This document shows positions 40,992 through 49,860 of a stretch of DNA of 64,000 nt, piece by piece. The notes beneath the pieces are model-generated. The model was not told where the DNA came from. It did no database searches and saw only the letters and a program-made list of their open reading frames with translations. Location: the NCBI GenBank assembly GCA_017634975.1, contig JAGBMJ010000011.1, positions 16,367-80,366 of the forward strand, in the 5' to 3' direction. The first letter of the stretch is position 1; each line of letters begins with the position of its first letter. This stretch comes from Lachnospiraceae bacterium. GTDB lineage: Bacteria > Bacillota > Clostridia > Lachnospirales > Lachnospiraceae. The translations under genes and the position numbers were made by a program.

Positions 40992-41207
40992 ATGAGCACA
41001 GATTTGAAGAAAGAACTGCCTTGGTGGCAGAAGTACACACTCACATTAAATGAGGCTTCGGAGTATTTTGGTATTGGTTATAAGAAGCTGAAGCTCTTTG
41101 CCCAGGAACACTCTGATGAGGATTTTGTTCTCTGGAATGGCAACAGAGCCCTGATCAAGCGTGAACAGTTCGAGAAATACATGGACAGCCAGATGAATGT
41201 GATATGA
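40992..41207 (+). CDS. xis: Excisionase-like DNA-binding protein, 71 aa
   Basis: GGGAGGTG supports ATG 40,992. The product has KYTLTLNEASEYFGIGYKKL, a MerR-like winged helix of the Tn916 Xis kind, then LWNGNRALIKREQFEKYMDS as the wing. Position just before a Tn916-type integrase fits an excisionase that bends DNA and directs excision. It lies under control element C together with the integrase. Confidence 0.88.
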   Translation: MSTDLKKELPWWQKYTLTLNEASEYFGIGYKKLKLFAQEHSDEDFVLWNGNRALIKREQFEKYMDSQMNVI

Positions 41208-41240
41208 CCGGAGAAATTTTTTCAAATAAGGGTGGTAAAA

Positions 41241-41324
41241 GAGCCGTGTCTGTGATAGACTATTGATACATAGTCGGATACATACTATGTAGTCTACGAA
41301 AAAATAGTATCCAGAACATGGCTC
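41241..41324 (+). other. Structured leader before integrase
   Basis: GAGCCGTGT (41,241) pairs with ACATGGCTC (41,316-41,324). Inside, TAGACTA (41,256) pairs with TAGTCTA (41,290-41,296) and ACATAGT (41,268) with ACTATGT (41,284-41,290). ATACTAT (41,282) can instead pair with ATAGTAT (41,304-41,310). Two exclusive folds are therefore possible upstream of the integrase start. Confidence 0.55.
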
Positions 41325-41350
41325 TCCGAACAGAAAGGAGACGATGTTTA

Positions 41351-42619
41351 ATGAGCGAAAAGAGACGCGATAGTAAAAATCGCATTCTTCGCACAGGAGA
41401 GAGCCAGGAAGCGGATGGTCGCTATAAGTTCAGATACATCGACGCCAACGGAAAACGCAAAACAGTGTATAGTTGGAGATTGGTGGCAACGGATAGCATA
41501 CCAGCCGGAAAAAGAGACAATGCGCCTTTACGAGATCAGGAGAAGGCCATCAACCGAGATATCGATGATGACATTATCCCTGATGGCGGCGGAATGACGG
41601 TGCTTCAGCTGACAAAGAAATATATAGCAACAAAGACAGGTGTGAAGCATACGACAAGAGCAGGTTACGGTACAGTGATCAGACTGCTGGAAAGAGATCC
41701 ATTCGGAGCCAAGAGGATCGACAAAGTAAGACTTTCGGATGCCAAGGAATGGCTGATCAGATTGCAGCAGGAAGATAAGAAGAGTTTTTCGACGATCCAT
41801 ACCATCAGAGGTGTGGTGAGACCGGCTTTTCAGATGGCCGTAGATGATGATCTTTTAAGGAAGAACCCGTTTGAGTTTCAGATGGTGTCCGTTCTTATTA
41901 ATGATACCGCTACTCGTGAAGCCATTACAAGAAAACAGGAAAGAACGTTCCTTGATTTTATCAAAAACGATTCGCACTACTGCCGCTATTATGACGGAAT
42001 GTACATCCTGTTTAAGACAGGGATGCGTATATCGGAGTTCACAGGGCTGACGGTTCATGATCTGGATATGGAGAACAGAACCATTAACATTGACCATCAG
42101 CTGCAGAAGACCGGGACATTGGTTTACATTGACACAACAAAGACCTATGCCGGTACCAGGGTGATCCCGATGCAGGATGATGTGTATGAAGCATTCGAGC
42201 GTATTCTTGCCAGAAGACCGAAGATGAAGGTGGAACCCATGATCGATGGGTATTCCGGTTTCCTTTGCTTCGATAAGGATGGAAAGCCGATGGTGGCGAT
42301 GCACTGGGAGAAGTACTTCCAGCATGCGGTGGAGAAGTATAACAGCATCTATCGTGTGCAGCTTCCGAAGATCACGCCTCATGTGTGCCGTCACACTTAC
42401 TGCTCCAATATGGCGAAGTCCGGCATGAATCCGAAGGTGCTTCAGTACCTGATGGGACATTCGGATATCAGCGTTACCCTCAATACCTATACGCATCTGA
42501 AACTGGATGATGCGAAGGAAGAGATGGAGAAGCTGGCGCTTAAGGCAGCAGAGGCGGAAAGTGAGTTTCGGCAGTTGGGTATGAAGGAAGAAGACAGAAA
42601 AGTGATAAAAATGGCCTGA
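41351..42619 (+). CDS. int: Tyrosine integrase, Tn916 type
   Basis: ATG 41,351 follows AAAGGAGACG. The N-terminal 60 residues (KNRILRTGESQEADGRYKFR, YIDANGKRKTVYSWRLVATD) are the arm-DNA-binding domain found in Tn916 Int. A SAM-like core-binding domain follows (residues 85-170). The catalytic domain contains Arg in KTGMRISEFTGL, the His-x-x-Arg in TPHVCRHTYCSNMAKSG, the His of LMGHSDISVTLNTYTH and the nucleophile Tyr. The 422-aa protein is complete and should be active. It is the last phage gene; attachment sequences should lie just downstream. Confidence 0.95.
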   Translation: MSEKRRDSKNRILRTGESQEADGRYKFRYIDANGKRKTVYSWRLVATDSIPAGKRDNAPLRDQEKAINRDIDDDIIPDGGGMTVLQLTKKYIATKTGVKHTTRAGYGTVIRLLERDPFGAKRIDKVRLSDAKEWLIRLQQEDKKSFSTIHTIRGVVRPAFQMAVDDDLLRKNPFEFQMVSVLINDTATREAITRKQERTFLDFIKNDSHYCRYYDGMYILFKTGMRISEFTGLTVHDLDMENRTINIDHQLQKTGTLVYIDTTKTYAGTRVIPMQDDVYEAFERILARRPKMKVEPMIDGYSGFLCFDKDGKPMVAMHWEKYFQHAVEKYNSIYRVQLPKITPHVCRHTYCSNMAKSGMNPKVLQYLMGHSDISVTLNTYTHLKLDDAKEEMEKLALKAAEAESEFRQLGMKEEDRKVIKMA

Positions 42620-42621
42620 AC

Positions 42622-42829
42622 GGTCTAAATGGTCTAAATCATCGTGCCCGATGAAACGCAGCAGGAACAAGGCTTTGAAAGAGGTTGTGGTCTAAAGAAG
42701 GACGGTTTCGAATCAATCACATCTGGCGGTATAATAAAAAACTTAGCCATAGGTGATCGGCAGATATCAGTAAAAACCGCATTGGTCTAAATTGAAAATC
42801 TGAGACCGTTTTAGACCAGATTTTAGACC
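42622..42829. repeat. Six GGTCTAAA repeats at phage right end
   Basis: GGTCTAAAT is tandem at 42,622 and 42,631, recurs at 42,689 (GGTCTAAAG) and 42,784, and appears inverted (TTTTAGACC) at 42,809 and 42,821. They lie just past the integrase stop, where arm-type integrase binding sites are expected. No gene is seen in the 347-bp gap to the phosphatase. Confidence 0.65.
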
Positions 42830-42848
42830 ATTTGAAGGAAGAAACAGA

Positions 42849-42954
42849 CCGAGATAAGCCGAAATAAGCCGAGAAACGGAAAAAACGCCGAGAATCCAGA
42901 AAGCCTGTAAACAAGCCGAAAACCGAGATAAATCAAGGAAAAACCGAGATAAAT
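42849..42954 (+). repeat. CCGAGATAA-type short repeats near phage-host junction
   Basis: CCGAGATAAG, CCGAAATAAG and CCGAGAAACG follow each other as tandem 10-mers (42,849-42,878). CCGAGAATCC occurs at 42,888 and CCGAGATAAAT at 42,923 and 42,944. They end 16 bp before the first host gene, so attR is probably within or beside them. Confidence 0.55.
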
Positions 42955-42969
42955 TAGGAGCGAAAATTG

Positions 42970-43476
42970 ATGATAAAAGTGTTATTTGTCTGCCACGGCA
43001 ATATTTGTCGCTCTCCGATCTCGGAGTTTGTATTAAAGGATATGGTGGAAAAAAGAGGAATAAAGGATCAGTTTGAGATCGCGTCTGCGGCGACCAGCAC
43101 GGAGGAAATCTGGGCCGGCGTGGGCAACCCGGTGTACCCGCCGGCGCAGAAGGTGTTGCGGGAACACGGGATCGGGAAGACCGCTTATACGGATTTCAGC
43201 AGTAAGAGGGCGCGCCAGGTGACTAGGCAGGACTATGCCCATTATGATCTGCTCCTGTGTGCGGATGTGGCGAATATCCGGAATACAACGCGTATTACCG
43301 GAGCGGATACGGAGGGCAAGATCCGTTTGCTTTTGGATTATACGGACCGGCCGGGCAGGAGCATTGCAGATCCCTGGTATACGGGCCGTTTTGACGAGAC
43401 CTACCGGGATGTGGTGGAGGGCTGCACCGCTTTGTTAGAGAAACTGGGAGAGGACGGTCTTATATACAATGGATGA
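42970..43476 (+). CDS. Low molecular weight protein-tyrosine-phosphatase
   Basis: The active-site loop CHGNICRSP (C-x5-R-S, residues 8-16) is at the N-terminus. The general acid Asp is in DPWYTGRFDETYRDVVEGC. At 168 aa it is a full-length enzyme. It removes phosphate from tyrosine of cellular or capsule-related proteins. ATG 42,970 has AGGAG (42,956-42,960) 9 bp upstream; the preceding TTG is not needed. It is the first host gene beside the prophage, so its promoter region may have been altered by the integration. Confidence 0.95.
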   Translation: MIKVLFVCHGNICRSPISEFVLKDMVEKRGIKDQFEIASAATSTEEIWAGVGNPVYPPAQKVLREHGIGKTAYTDFSSKRARQVTRQDYAHYDLLLCADVANIRNTTRITGADTEGKIRLLLDYTDRPGRSIADPWYTGRFDETYRDVVEGCTALLEKLGEDGLIYNG

Positions 43477-43481
43477 TTCGA

Positions 43482-43507
43482 AATAACAGCGTAATGCTGT
43501 TATTTTT
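43482..43507 (+). terminator. Terminator after phosphatase gene
   Basis: AATAACAGC (43,482-43,490), loop GTAAT, GCTGTTATT (43,496-43,504), then TTTA. The stem is perfect. Confidence 0.85.
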
Positions 43508-43568
43508 ATGGAAAAAAGGGCGGATTTATGGTAAAATCATACATATTGTTTATGGAAAGGCGAAAAAC

Positions 43569-44804
43569 ATGGGGCAGGCCAGAAAAAAGCCGGTACAACA
43601 GCTATCGAAATACCAGAGATTGAGAAACCGCGTCTTTGATATCATTGAGGTGGGGTATGTTGAAGATTTTATCGGACGTGCCTACGATGTGATGAATCTT
43701 GGTTTTATCGTACTGAATCTGGTGGTAAGTGTAATGCTTACCTATGATAATGTGACGGCAAAGTACGGAAATCTGCTGTTGAGTCTGGAAGCGGTGACGG
43801 TCGGTTTTTTTGCGGTAGATCTGCTCCTGCGCATGTGGACATCGAAGTGCCTGTATCCGAATCTTAGTACACCGCTTGCGCTGCTGCGGTATGTTTTTTC
43901 ATTTAACGGTCTGGTAGATATCCTATCCTGTCTGCCGTATTATCTCCCGTTTTTCTTCCCGAGCGGTATGGCGGCATTCCGTATCTTCCGCGTGATGCGG
44001 ATCTTTCGTATCTTCCGGCTGAATGCCTATTTTGACTCGCTGAATGTCATCGGAGCGGTCATCAAGAGCAAGGCAAGGCTTTTGCTGTCTTCCGTATTTA
44101 TCATCCTGATGCTGATGCTCGCGGGCAGTCTGTGCATGTACAGTCTGGAACATTCCGTGCAGCCGGAGGCTTTTGACAATGCACTGTCCGGTCTGTGGTG
44201 GGCGGCAGCTACGATGTTTACTGTAGGTTACGGTGATATCTATCCGATCACGGCAGCGGGTAAGATGATGGGGATCCTCATTACTACATTAGGCGTAGGT
44301 CTGGTGGCCATCCCTACCGGTATCATTTCGGCAGGCTTTGTGGAGCAGTACGAGGTTTTCAAGAAGCAGAGTGAGATGGCAATGGAGTCGGATGTACATT
44401 TTATCCGTGTGCCGCTGCTGGAAAAAGATGAGTGGGTGAATCAGAAGATCCGGGATATGCAGCTTCCGAAGCAGATCATCGTGGCGGCGGTACAGCGGGG
44501 GCAGGAAGTGCTGCTTCCGAATGGTGATCTGGAATTGAAAGCCGGTGACGGTATCGTGCTGGGCGTGGAAGGCAGGCGGGACGGAATAAACCTGAAACTG
44601 AAAGAGATCGAGCTGAAGGAACAGCATGAATGGAACGGTCAGAAGATCAAGGATCTGGACATCAGCCGGCGTACCTACATCGTGAGTGTCCGCAGGAAGA
44701 ACAAGTCGATCGTGCCGGATGGCGAATTGCGATTGCAGGCAGGAGATGTGCTGCTGCTGTATACCAAAAAGCAGATGCCCGAGGCGAAAGAGATCAGTTT
44801 GTAG
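43569..44804 (+). CDS. Voltage-gated-type potassium channel with RCK_C domains
   Basis: ATG 43,569 is chosen (AAAGG 8 bp upstream) instead of an earlier start that would translate through the terminator. Residues 25-190 form S1-S4-like helices. The S4 segment is Arg-rich (FRIFRVMRIFRIFRLNAYFD). The pore has the selectivity filter TVGYGD near residue 218 in WWAAATMFTVGYGDIYPITA. Two C-terminal TrkA_C-like domains (about residues 275-335 and 345-408; LPNGDLELKAGDGIVLGVEG and VPDGELRLQAGDVLLLYTKK) would sense a ligand. It should conduct K+ across the cell membrane. Confidence 0.93.
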   Translation: MGQARKKPVQQLSKYQRLRNRVFDIIEVGYVEDFIGRAYDVMNLGFIVLNLVVSVMLTYDNVTAKYGNLLLSLEAVTVGFFAVDLLLRMWTSKCLYPNLSTPLALLRYVFSFNGLVDILSCLPYYLPFFFPSGMAAFRIFRVMRIFRIFRLNAYFDSLNVIGAVIKSKARLLLSSVFIILMLMLAGSLCMYSLEHSVQPEAFDNALSGLWWAAATMFTVGYGDIYPITAAGKMMGILITTLGVGLVAIPTGIISAGFVEQYEVFKKQSEMAMESDVHFIRVPLLEKDEWVNQKIRDMQLPKQIIVAAVQRGQEVLLPNGDLELKAGDGIVLGVEGRRDGINLKLKEIELKEQHEWNGQKIKDLDISRRTYIVSVRRKNKSIVPDGELRLQAGDVLLLYTKKQMPEAKEISL

Positions 44805-44895
44805 TGAAAGAAAAGGAGCACGGACTGTAAAGAATGACAGGCGCTTGCCGGAGGGGGCGGCAAGGGGCAAATAATAAAAGCAAAGGAGAAGAGAT

Positions 44896-46374
44896 ATGGG
44901 AAAAAAGGAATCGGAACGGATCAGGGACAATACGGTATTTCTCAGATTGCATCTGGTGTACCAGGGGGTGATCCTGCTGGCCTATCTGCTGGAGTCGATC
45001 AAGGGCGCCAGAACGTGGGGGTATCTGGCACCGCTGGCATTGATCCTCGTAGCAACGATGGTGGCAGAGATCCTGATCTACAGGGGAAGCCCGGCAAGCG
45101 GTAAACTGCGTATGGTAGGTCTGGTCGGTTTTTCGCTGATGTATGCCTATGTATTGTTTACGGCGGCTAATCCGCTGATCTTTACCTATGCGCTGCTGGT
45201 GATGGCACTGGTGCCGGTCTTTGATGATGCAAAGTTTACGGTTTTGTGCGGCAGTATCGTACTGATGCTGAATGTGATCTCCGTGGTGGTAAAATTCGCA
45301 ACTCAGGGTGTGCAGGGCCAGGCGATGGAAGAGGCGGAGATCCAGATCCTTTTGCTTCTTCTGTATACGATCTTTTCTTATGCGGTCAATAAGAATGCGG
45401 CGAAGAACAGCGAGGAGAAACTAAACGAGATCGAGAACAGGCAGGAAGAAGAAGAAAAGATGGTTGAGGCAATCGTGGAAACCGTCGATCATATGAACAG
45501 TTCCATCGGAGAGATGAACCGGGCGATGGACAGTCTTTCCGAATCTTCTGCGGAAACGATCGAAGCAATGAAAGAAGTGGCAGGCGGAACGACAGAGACT
45601 GCGAATGCCGTACAGAACCAGATGGAGATGACGCAGGAAATTCAAAGCCGGATCGATGAGGTACGTCATGTTTCCGATGTGATCACGGAAAGCATGAGCA
45701 CGGCGATGCAGGAGATCCGGAACGGGCGTGAGAGCATGGCACAGCTGGTGAAATATGTGGAAACCTCCGGCCGGGCGGGAAAACAGGTAGTCGATGAACT
45801 GACGGAGCTGAACCGGCATACGGCAAAGATGCATGACATCACGGATCTGATCAATGAAGTGGCCAGCCAGACGACACTTTTGGCATTGAATGCTTCCATT
45901 GAGGCGGCAAGAGCCGGAGACAGCGGGCGGGGATTCGCAGTAGTTGCAAGTGAGATCTCCAAGCTGGCGGAGCAGACGACCCAGGCGACCGACGATATCA
46001 CCAGCCTGATCGACAATTTAAGTACGAAACTCAAAGAAGTGATGGATTCCATCGGGGTATTGATGGAAAGCAATGAGGAACAGAGCAGTTGTGCCGGACA
46101 GGCGGCAGACAACTTTGTACATATCACAAAGAGCACGGAAGAAGCGAATGCGCAGACCGGAGCATTGGAACAGACCGTGGATCGACTGGCACAGGCGAAT
46201 GCTTCTATCGTAGAGAGTATTGAGACGGTATCGGCTATCTCTGAGGAAGTGTCCGCCCACGCAAGTGAAACACTGGATGTCAGCGGGCAAAATGCAGATA
46301 TTGTACAGAAGGTCTCCGGTCTGGTATACTCTTTGAATGAAGATGCAAAACGATTGGAGGATGTAAGGAAGTAA
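44896..46374 (+). CDS. Methyl-accepting chemotaxis protein with membrane-embedded sensor
   Basis: About six membrane helices occupy residues 15-167, with only short outside loops and no periplasm-type ligand domain. The rest is a cytosolic coiled coil with the conserved MCP tip ([20 protein letters not shown], then [13 protein letters not shown]) near residue 330. No HAMP segment is evident. Signals are presumably sensed within or through the membrane and passed to CheA/CheW. It lies between the potassium channel and tex without obvious chemotaxis neighbours. Confidence 0.92.
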   Translation: MGKKESERIRDNTVFLRLHLVYQGVILLAYLLESIKGARTWGYLAPLALILVATMVAEILIYRGSPASGKLRMVGLVGFSLMYAYVLFTAANPLIFTYALLVMALVPVFDDAKFTVLCGSIVLMLNVISVVVKFATQGVQGQAMEEAEIQILLLLLYTIFSYAVNKNAAKNSEEKLNEIENRQEEEEKMVEAIVETVDHMNSSIGEMNRAMDSLSESSAETIEAMKEVAGGTTETANAVQNQMEMTQEIQSRIDEVRHVSDVITESMSTAMQEIRNGRESMAQLVKYVETSGRAGKQVVDELTELNRHTAKMHDITDLINEVASQTTLLALNASIEAARAGDSGRGFAVVASEISKLAEQTTQATDDITSLIDNLSTKLKEVMDSIGVLMESNEEQSSCAGQAADNFVHITKSTEEANAQTGALEQTVDRLAQANASIVESIETVSAISEEVSAHASETLDVSGQNADIVQKVSGLVYSLNEDAKRLEDVRK

Positions 46375-46375
46375 C

Positions 46376-48535
46376 ATGAACATTGAACAGATCATAGCGG
46401 ATGAGCTGAAGATCAAATTATCGCAGGTGGAGGCTACGGTAAAACTGATCGATGAAGGAAATACGATCCCGTTTATCGCGCGGTATCGAAAGGAAATGAC
46501 CGGCTCCTTAAATGATGAGGTGCTGCGTAATCTGTCGGAGCGCCTGATCTATTTGAGAGGACTGGAGGAGCGCAAGGCAACGGTGCTGGCCAGTATTGAA
46601 GAGCAGGGCAAGCTGGATGACGAACTGAAAGCGAAGATCGAAGCGGCACAGACCATGGTAGTGCTGGAGGATCTGTATCGACCATACAAGCCCAAGCGTG
46701 TGACCAGAGCACAGATCGCGAAGAAACGCGGGCTGGAAGGGCTGGCGACCACGATCCTTTTGCAGATGGCAAAGGAGCCGCTGGAGAAAGAAGCACAGCG
46801 CTATGTATCGGAAGAAAACGAAGTGCCCGATGTGGCGGCAGCGCTGCAGGGGGCTGAAGATATCATTGCCGAGATGATCTCGGATAATGCCGATTACCGT
46901 GCAAAGATCCGTAAACTGACCTGGGAGGAAGGCACGGTGAAAAGTACGGCAAAGGATGCCGAAGCAGAGAGTGTCTATGAGATGTATTATGATTTCTCTG
47001 AGCCTGTGAAGAAGCTGGTAGGACACCGCGTGCTGGCACTGAACCGCGGGGAAGCGGAGAAGATCCTGCAGGTAAAGATCGTGGCTCCCGAAGAGCAGAT
47101 CATGCATTATCTGGAAAAGCAGGTGATTGTGCGGGACAATCCGTACACCACACCGCATCTGAAGCGAGCGTATGAAGATGCTTACGAGCGTCTGATCGAG
47201 CCTTCCGTGGAACGTGAGATACGCTCGGAACTGACGGAGACAGCAGAAGACGGTGCCATTTCCGTATTCGGACGCAACCTGGAGCAGCTGCTGATGCAGC
47301 AGCCTATCGCTGGCAAAGTGGTACTTGGCTGGGATCCGGCATTTCGTACCGGCTGCAAGCTGGCAGTTGTGGATCCGACCGGTAAGGTGCTCGATACCAA
47401 GGTGATCTATCCGACGGCTCCGCAGAATAAGGTGGCGGAAGCCAAGGCAGAACTGAAGAAACTGATCGAAAAATACAACGTGGATCTGATCTCGCTGGGG
47501 AATGGCACGGCATCGCGCGAATCGGAGCAGGTGATCGTGGGACTCATCAAGGAGCTGAAGCGGCCGGTTTCCTATGTGATCGTAAACGAGGCGGGAGCGA
47601 GCGTATATTCGGCGAGCAAGCTGGCTACGGAAGAATTCCCGCAGTTTGATGTGGGACAGCGCAGTGCGGCATCGATCGCACGCCGTCTGCAGGATCCACT
47701 GGCAGAGCTGGTCAAGATCGATCCCAAGTCGATCGGCGTGGGGCAGTACCAGCACGATATGAACCAGAAGAAACTGGATGCGGCACTGACCGGTGTGGTA
47801 GAGAGCAGCGTAAACCGCGTGGGCGTGGATCTGAATACAGCATCCGCATCGCTTCTTTCCTATATCTCCGGTATCACCAAGACGCTGGCAAAGAATATAG
47901 TGGAATACCGCGAAGCCAACGGCAGTTTTAAGAACCGTAAGGAATTGCTGAAGGTGCCGAAACTCGGGCCCAAGGCATTTGAACAGTGCGCCGGTTTCCT
48001 GCGCATCCGTGACGGCAAGCAGCCGCTGGATGCAACAGGCGTACATCCGGAGACCTATACGGCGACGGAAGAACTGCTGAAGAAGCTGCAGCTGGATGTG
48101 GAAGAGATCCGTGCAGGCTGGAAGAATGCACAGCCGGTACAGGTAGCGGCCAAAGTGAAGGATAAAAAAGCAATGGCAGCGGAACTGGGGATTGGCGAGA
48201 TCACGCTGAATGATATTCTGAAGGAACTGGAAAAACCGGGACGCGATCCCAGAGAGGATATGCCGGCACCGATCCTGAAGGAAGACGTGCTGGAGATGGA
48301 AGACTTAAAACCCGGAATGGTTCTGAAGGGTACGGTACGTAATGCAGTTGACTTTGGTGTATTTGTGGATATCGGTGTACACCAGGACGGCCTGGTACAC
48401 ATTTCCAGGATCTCGGACAAGTTTATCAAGCACCCGCTGGAAGTGGTGAAGGTAGGCGATATCGTGGACGTGAAAGTACTGGAAGTGGATCTGAAGAAGA
48501 AACGGATCTCGCTGACAATGAAGGTGAACGAATGA
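46376..48535 (+). CDS. tex: Tex family S1 RNA-binding protein
   Basis: The order of domains is complete: Tex N-terminal helical part (NIEQIIADELKIKLSQVEAT), YqgF-like RNase H fold (GWDPAFRTGCKLAVVDPTGK, near residue 318), helix-hairpin-helix pair (NRVGVDLNTASASLLSYISG; LKVPKLGPKAFEQCAGFLRI) and S1 domain (residues 640-715; GMVLKGTVRNAVDFGVFVDI). It acts as a transcription accessory factor binding nucleic acid. 719 aa is the normal length. It begins 2 bp after the chemotaxis receptor stop. Confidence 0.97.
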   Translation: MNIEQIIADELKIKLSQVEATVKLIDEGNTIPFIARYRKEMTGSLNDEVLRNLSERLIYLRGLEERKATVLASIEEQGKLDDELKAKIEAAQTMVVLEDLYRPYKPKRVTRAQIAKKRGLEGLATTILLQMAKEPLEKEAQRYVSEENEVPDVAAALQGAEDIIAEMISDNADYRAKIRKLTWEEGTVKSTAKDAEAESVYEMYYDFSEPVKKLVGHRVLALNRGEAEKILQVKIVAPEEQIMHYLEKQVIVRDNPYTTPHLKRAYEDAYERLIEPSVEREIRSELTETAEDGAISVFGRNLEQLLMQQPIAGKVVLGWDPAFRTGCKLAVVDPTGKVLDTKVIYPTAPQNKVAEAKAELKKLIEKYNVDLISLGNGTASRESEQVIVGLIKELKRPVSYVIVNEAGASVYSASKLATEEFPQFDVGQRSAASIARRLQDPLAELVKIDPKSIGVGQYQHDMNQKKLDAALTGVVESSVNRVGVDLNTASASLLSYISGITKTLAKNIVEYREANGSFKNRKELLKVPKLGPKAFEQCAGFLRIRDGKQPLDATGVHPETYTATEELLKKLQLDVEEIRAGWKNAQPVQVAAKVKDKKAMAAELGIGEITLNDILKELEKPGRDPREDMPAPILKEDVLEMEDLKPGMVLKGTVRNAVDFGVFVDIGVHQDGLVHISRISDKFIKHPLEVVKVGDIVDVKVLEVDLKKKRISLTMKVNE

Positions 48536-48545
48536 AAAAAAGGTG

Positions 48546-48576
48546 TTGACTCTGCCCTAAGGGAATGCTCTAAGGT
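48546..48576 (+). promoter_or_regulatory. MerR-type promoter upstream of galE
   Basis: TTGACT (48,546-48,551) and TAAGGT (48,571-48,576) are separated by 19 bp, the long spacer used by MerR-family activators. The spacer centre is CCCTAAGGG with a partial dyad around it (CTGCCCT left, AGGGAAT right). No MerR gene is present in the window. Confidence 0.55.
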
Positions 48577-48645
48577 GAAAAAAGGAAGGGGCGGAAGAGC
48601 GCACCGGATTTTGAAAGAATAAATCATGAAAGGTGGTAAAAGAGA

Positions 48646-49662
48646 ATGGCAGTATTGGTAACAGGCGGTGCCGGCTTCATCGGCAGCCACACAGTAGTGG
48701 AATTGCAGGAAGCAGGATATGACGTGGTAGTGATCGATAACCTGAGCAATTCGACGGACAAGTCCCTGCAGCGCGTGCAGGAGATCACCGGCAAACCGGT
48801 GAAGTTTTACAAGGTGGACATCCGTGACCGGGAAGGGCTGGAAAAGGTATTTGCGGCAGAGAATATCGACAGCTGCATCCACTTTGCGGGGTTGAAAGCC
48901 GTCGGGGAATCCGTAGCCAAGCCCTGGGAGTATTATGAGAATAATATCGGTGGCACTCTGGTGCTTTTGGATGTGATGAAGAAGCACGGCGTGAAGAACA
49001 TCATCTTTTCCTCTTCCTCAACGGTATACGGGGATCCGGACAGCGTGCCGGTAACAGAAGAGAGTCCGGTGAAGAAATGCACCAATCCGTACGGTTCTAC
49101 CAAGTCGATGCAGGAGACGATCTTTGCCGATATCTACAATGCGGATAAGGAATGGAACATCGTGCTGCTGCGTTACTTCAACCCGATCGGCGCACATCCG
49201 TCAGGAAAGATCGGAGAAAACCCGAATGGCATCCCTAACAACCTGATGCCGTACATTACCCAGGTGGCTGTGGGCAAGCGCCCGTTCCTGGGGGTGTTCG
49301 GAAATGATTATCCGACCGTGGATGGTACCGGCGTGCGTGACTACATTCATGTGGTGGATCTGGCCAAAGGCCACGTGAAGGCTCTGGATCGCCTCAAAGC
49401 AAACTGCGGTCTGGCAATCTACAACCTCGGTACGGGCAAGGGATACAGCGTGCTCGAGATCGTAAAGAACTTCGAAGAGGCAAGTGGTGTGAAGATCCCG
49501 TATGAGATCCAGGCACGGCGTCCGGGCGACATCGCGGAAAACTATGCCGATGCTTCCAAGGCTGAGCGGGAGATGGGCTGGAAGGCCGAAAAGGGCATTC
49601 GCGAGATGTGCGAAGACAGCTGGAGATGGCAGAAGAACAACCCGAACGGCTTCGAAGATTGA
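48646..49662 (+). CDS. galE: UDP-glucose 4-epimerase
   Basis: NAD binding is shown by [20 protein letters not shown] (residues 4-23). The catalytic Ser-Tyr-Lys are in [12 protein letters not shown] and [16 protein letters not shown]. The family markers [20 protein letters not shown] and [13 protein letters not shown] are also present. At 338 aa it is a standard GalE. It interconverts UDP-glucose and UDP-galactose, feeding galactose use and cell-surface polysaccharide. A clear terminator follows. Confidence 0.97.
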   Translation: MAVLVTGGAGFIGSHTVVELQEAGYDVVVIDNLSNSTDKSLQRVQEITGKPVKFYKVDIRDREGLEKVFAAENIDSCIHFAGLKAVGESVAKPWEYYENNIGGTLVLLDVMKKHGVKNIIFSSSSTVYGDPDSVPVTEESPVKKCTNPYGSTKSMQETIFADIYNADKEWNIVLLRYFNPIGAHPSGKIGENPNGIPNNLMPYITQVAVGKRPFLGVFGNDYPTVDGTGVRDYIHVVDLAKGHVKALDRLKANCGLAIYNLGTGKGYSVLEIVKNFEEASGVKIPYEIQARRPGDIAENYADASKAEREMGWKAEKGIREMCEDSWRWQKNNPNGFED

Positions 49663-49696
49663 GAGATTGTCGATACAATATATTGTAAAATGGAGA

Positions 49697-49729
49697 AACC
49701 GGCAGACTTTCGGGCTGCCGGTTCTTTTC
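49697..49729 (+). terminator. Terminator after galE
   Basis: AACCGGCAG (49,697-49,705) pairs perfectly with CTGCCGGTT (49,715-49,723), followed by CTTTTC. Confidence 0.85.
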
Positions 49730-49860
49730 TGCTCCGGGGCCGACAAGAGAATGTAGAAGAAAAAAATAAAAATACAAAATATATGAAAAAAGACTACCAT
49801 TTTCCGAAAAATTGTGTATAATGAAACAGGTGGTGTTCTTTTGAGGGATGGCACAAGATA

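Larger units (their letters stand above)
1..42960 (+). mobile_element. Prophage, siphovirus-like HK97 type; left end outside window
   Basis: The stretch contains a complete late gene order (HNH, terminase small and large subunits, portal, ClpP-like protease, major capsid, connectors, major tail, chaperone pair, tape measure, tail hub, fibre, holin, endolysin), two replication blocks, and an excisionase/integrase pair at the right end. A long tape measure and an HK97-type capsid are typical of a siphovirus with a non-contractile tail. No CI/Cro-type repressor is visible, so the lysogeny switch is either to the left of the window or handled by an unusual regulator. The right boundary is inferred to lie between the integrase stop (42,619) and the phosphatase start (42,970). 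The left boundary is not in the window. Four groups of non-phage genes sit within it. Confidence 0.93.

Noticed and set aside
42700-42712. GGTTTCGAATC resembling a tRNA T-loop at the phage right end
   Set aside because: No acceptor, anticodon or D-arm could be formed around it and no CCA-like end follows.
42622-42954. Short repeats considered as a CRISPR array
   Set aside because: Units are 9-10 bp, irregularly spaced and in both orientations; no cas genes nearby.
46508-48046. Long minus-strand frame (512 codons) opposite tex
   Set aside because: The tex protein on the plus strand has all its domains; the opposite frame has Cys/His/Leu-rich composition and no motif, as expected for a shadow of a codon-biased gene.
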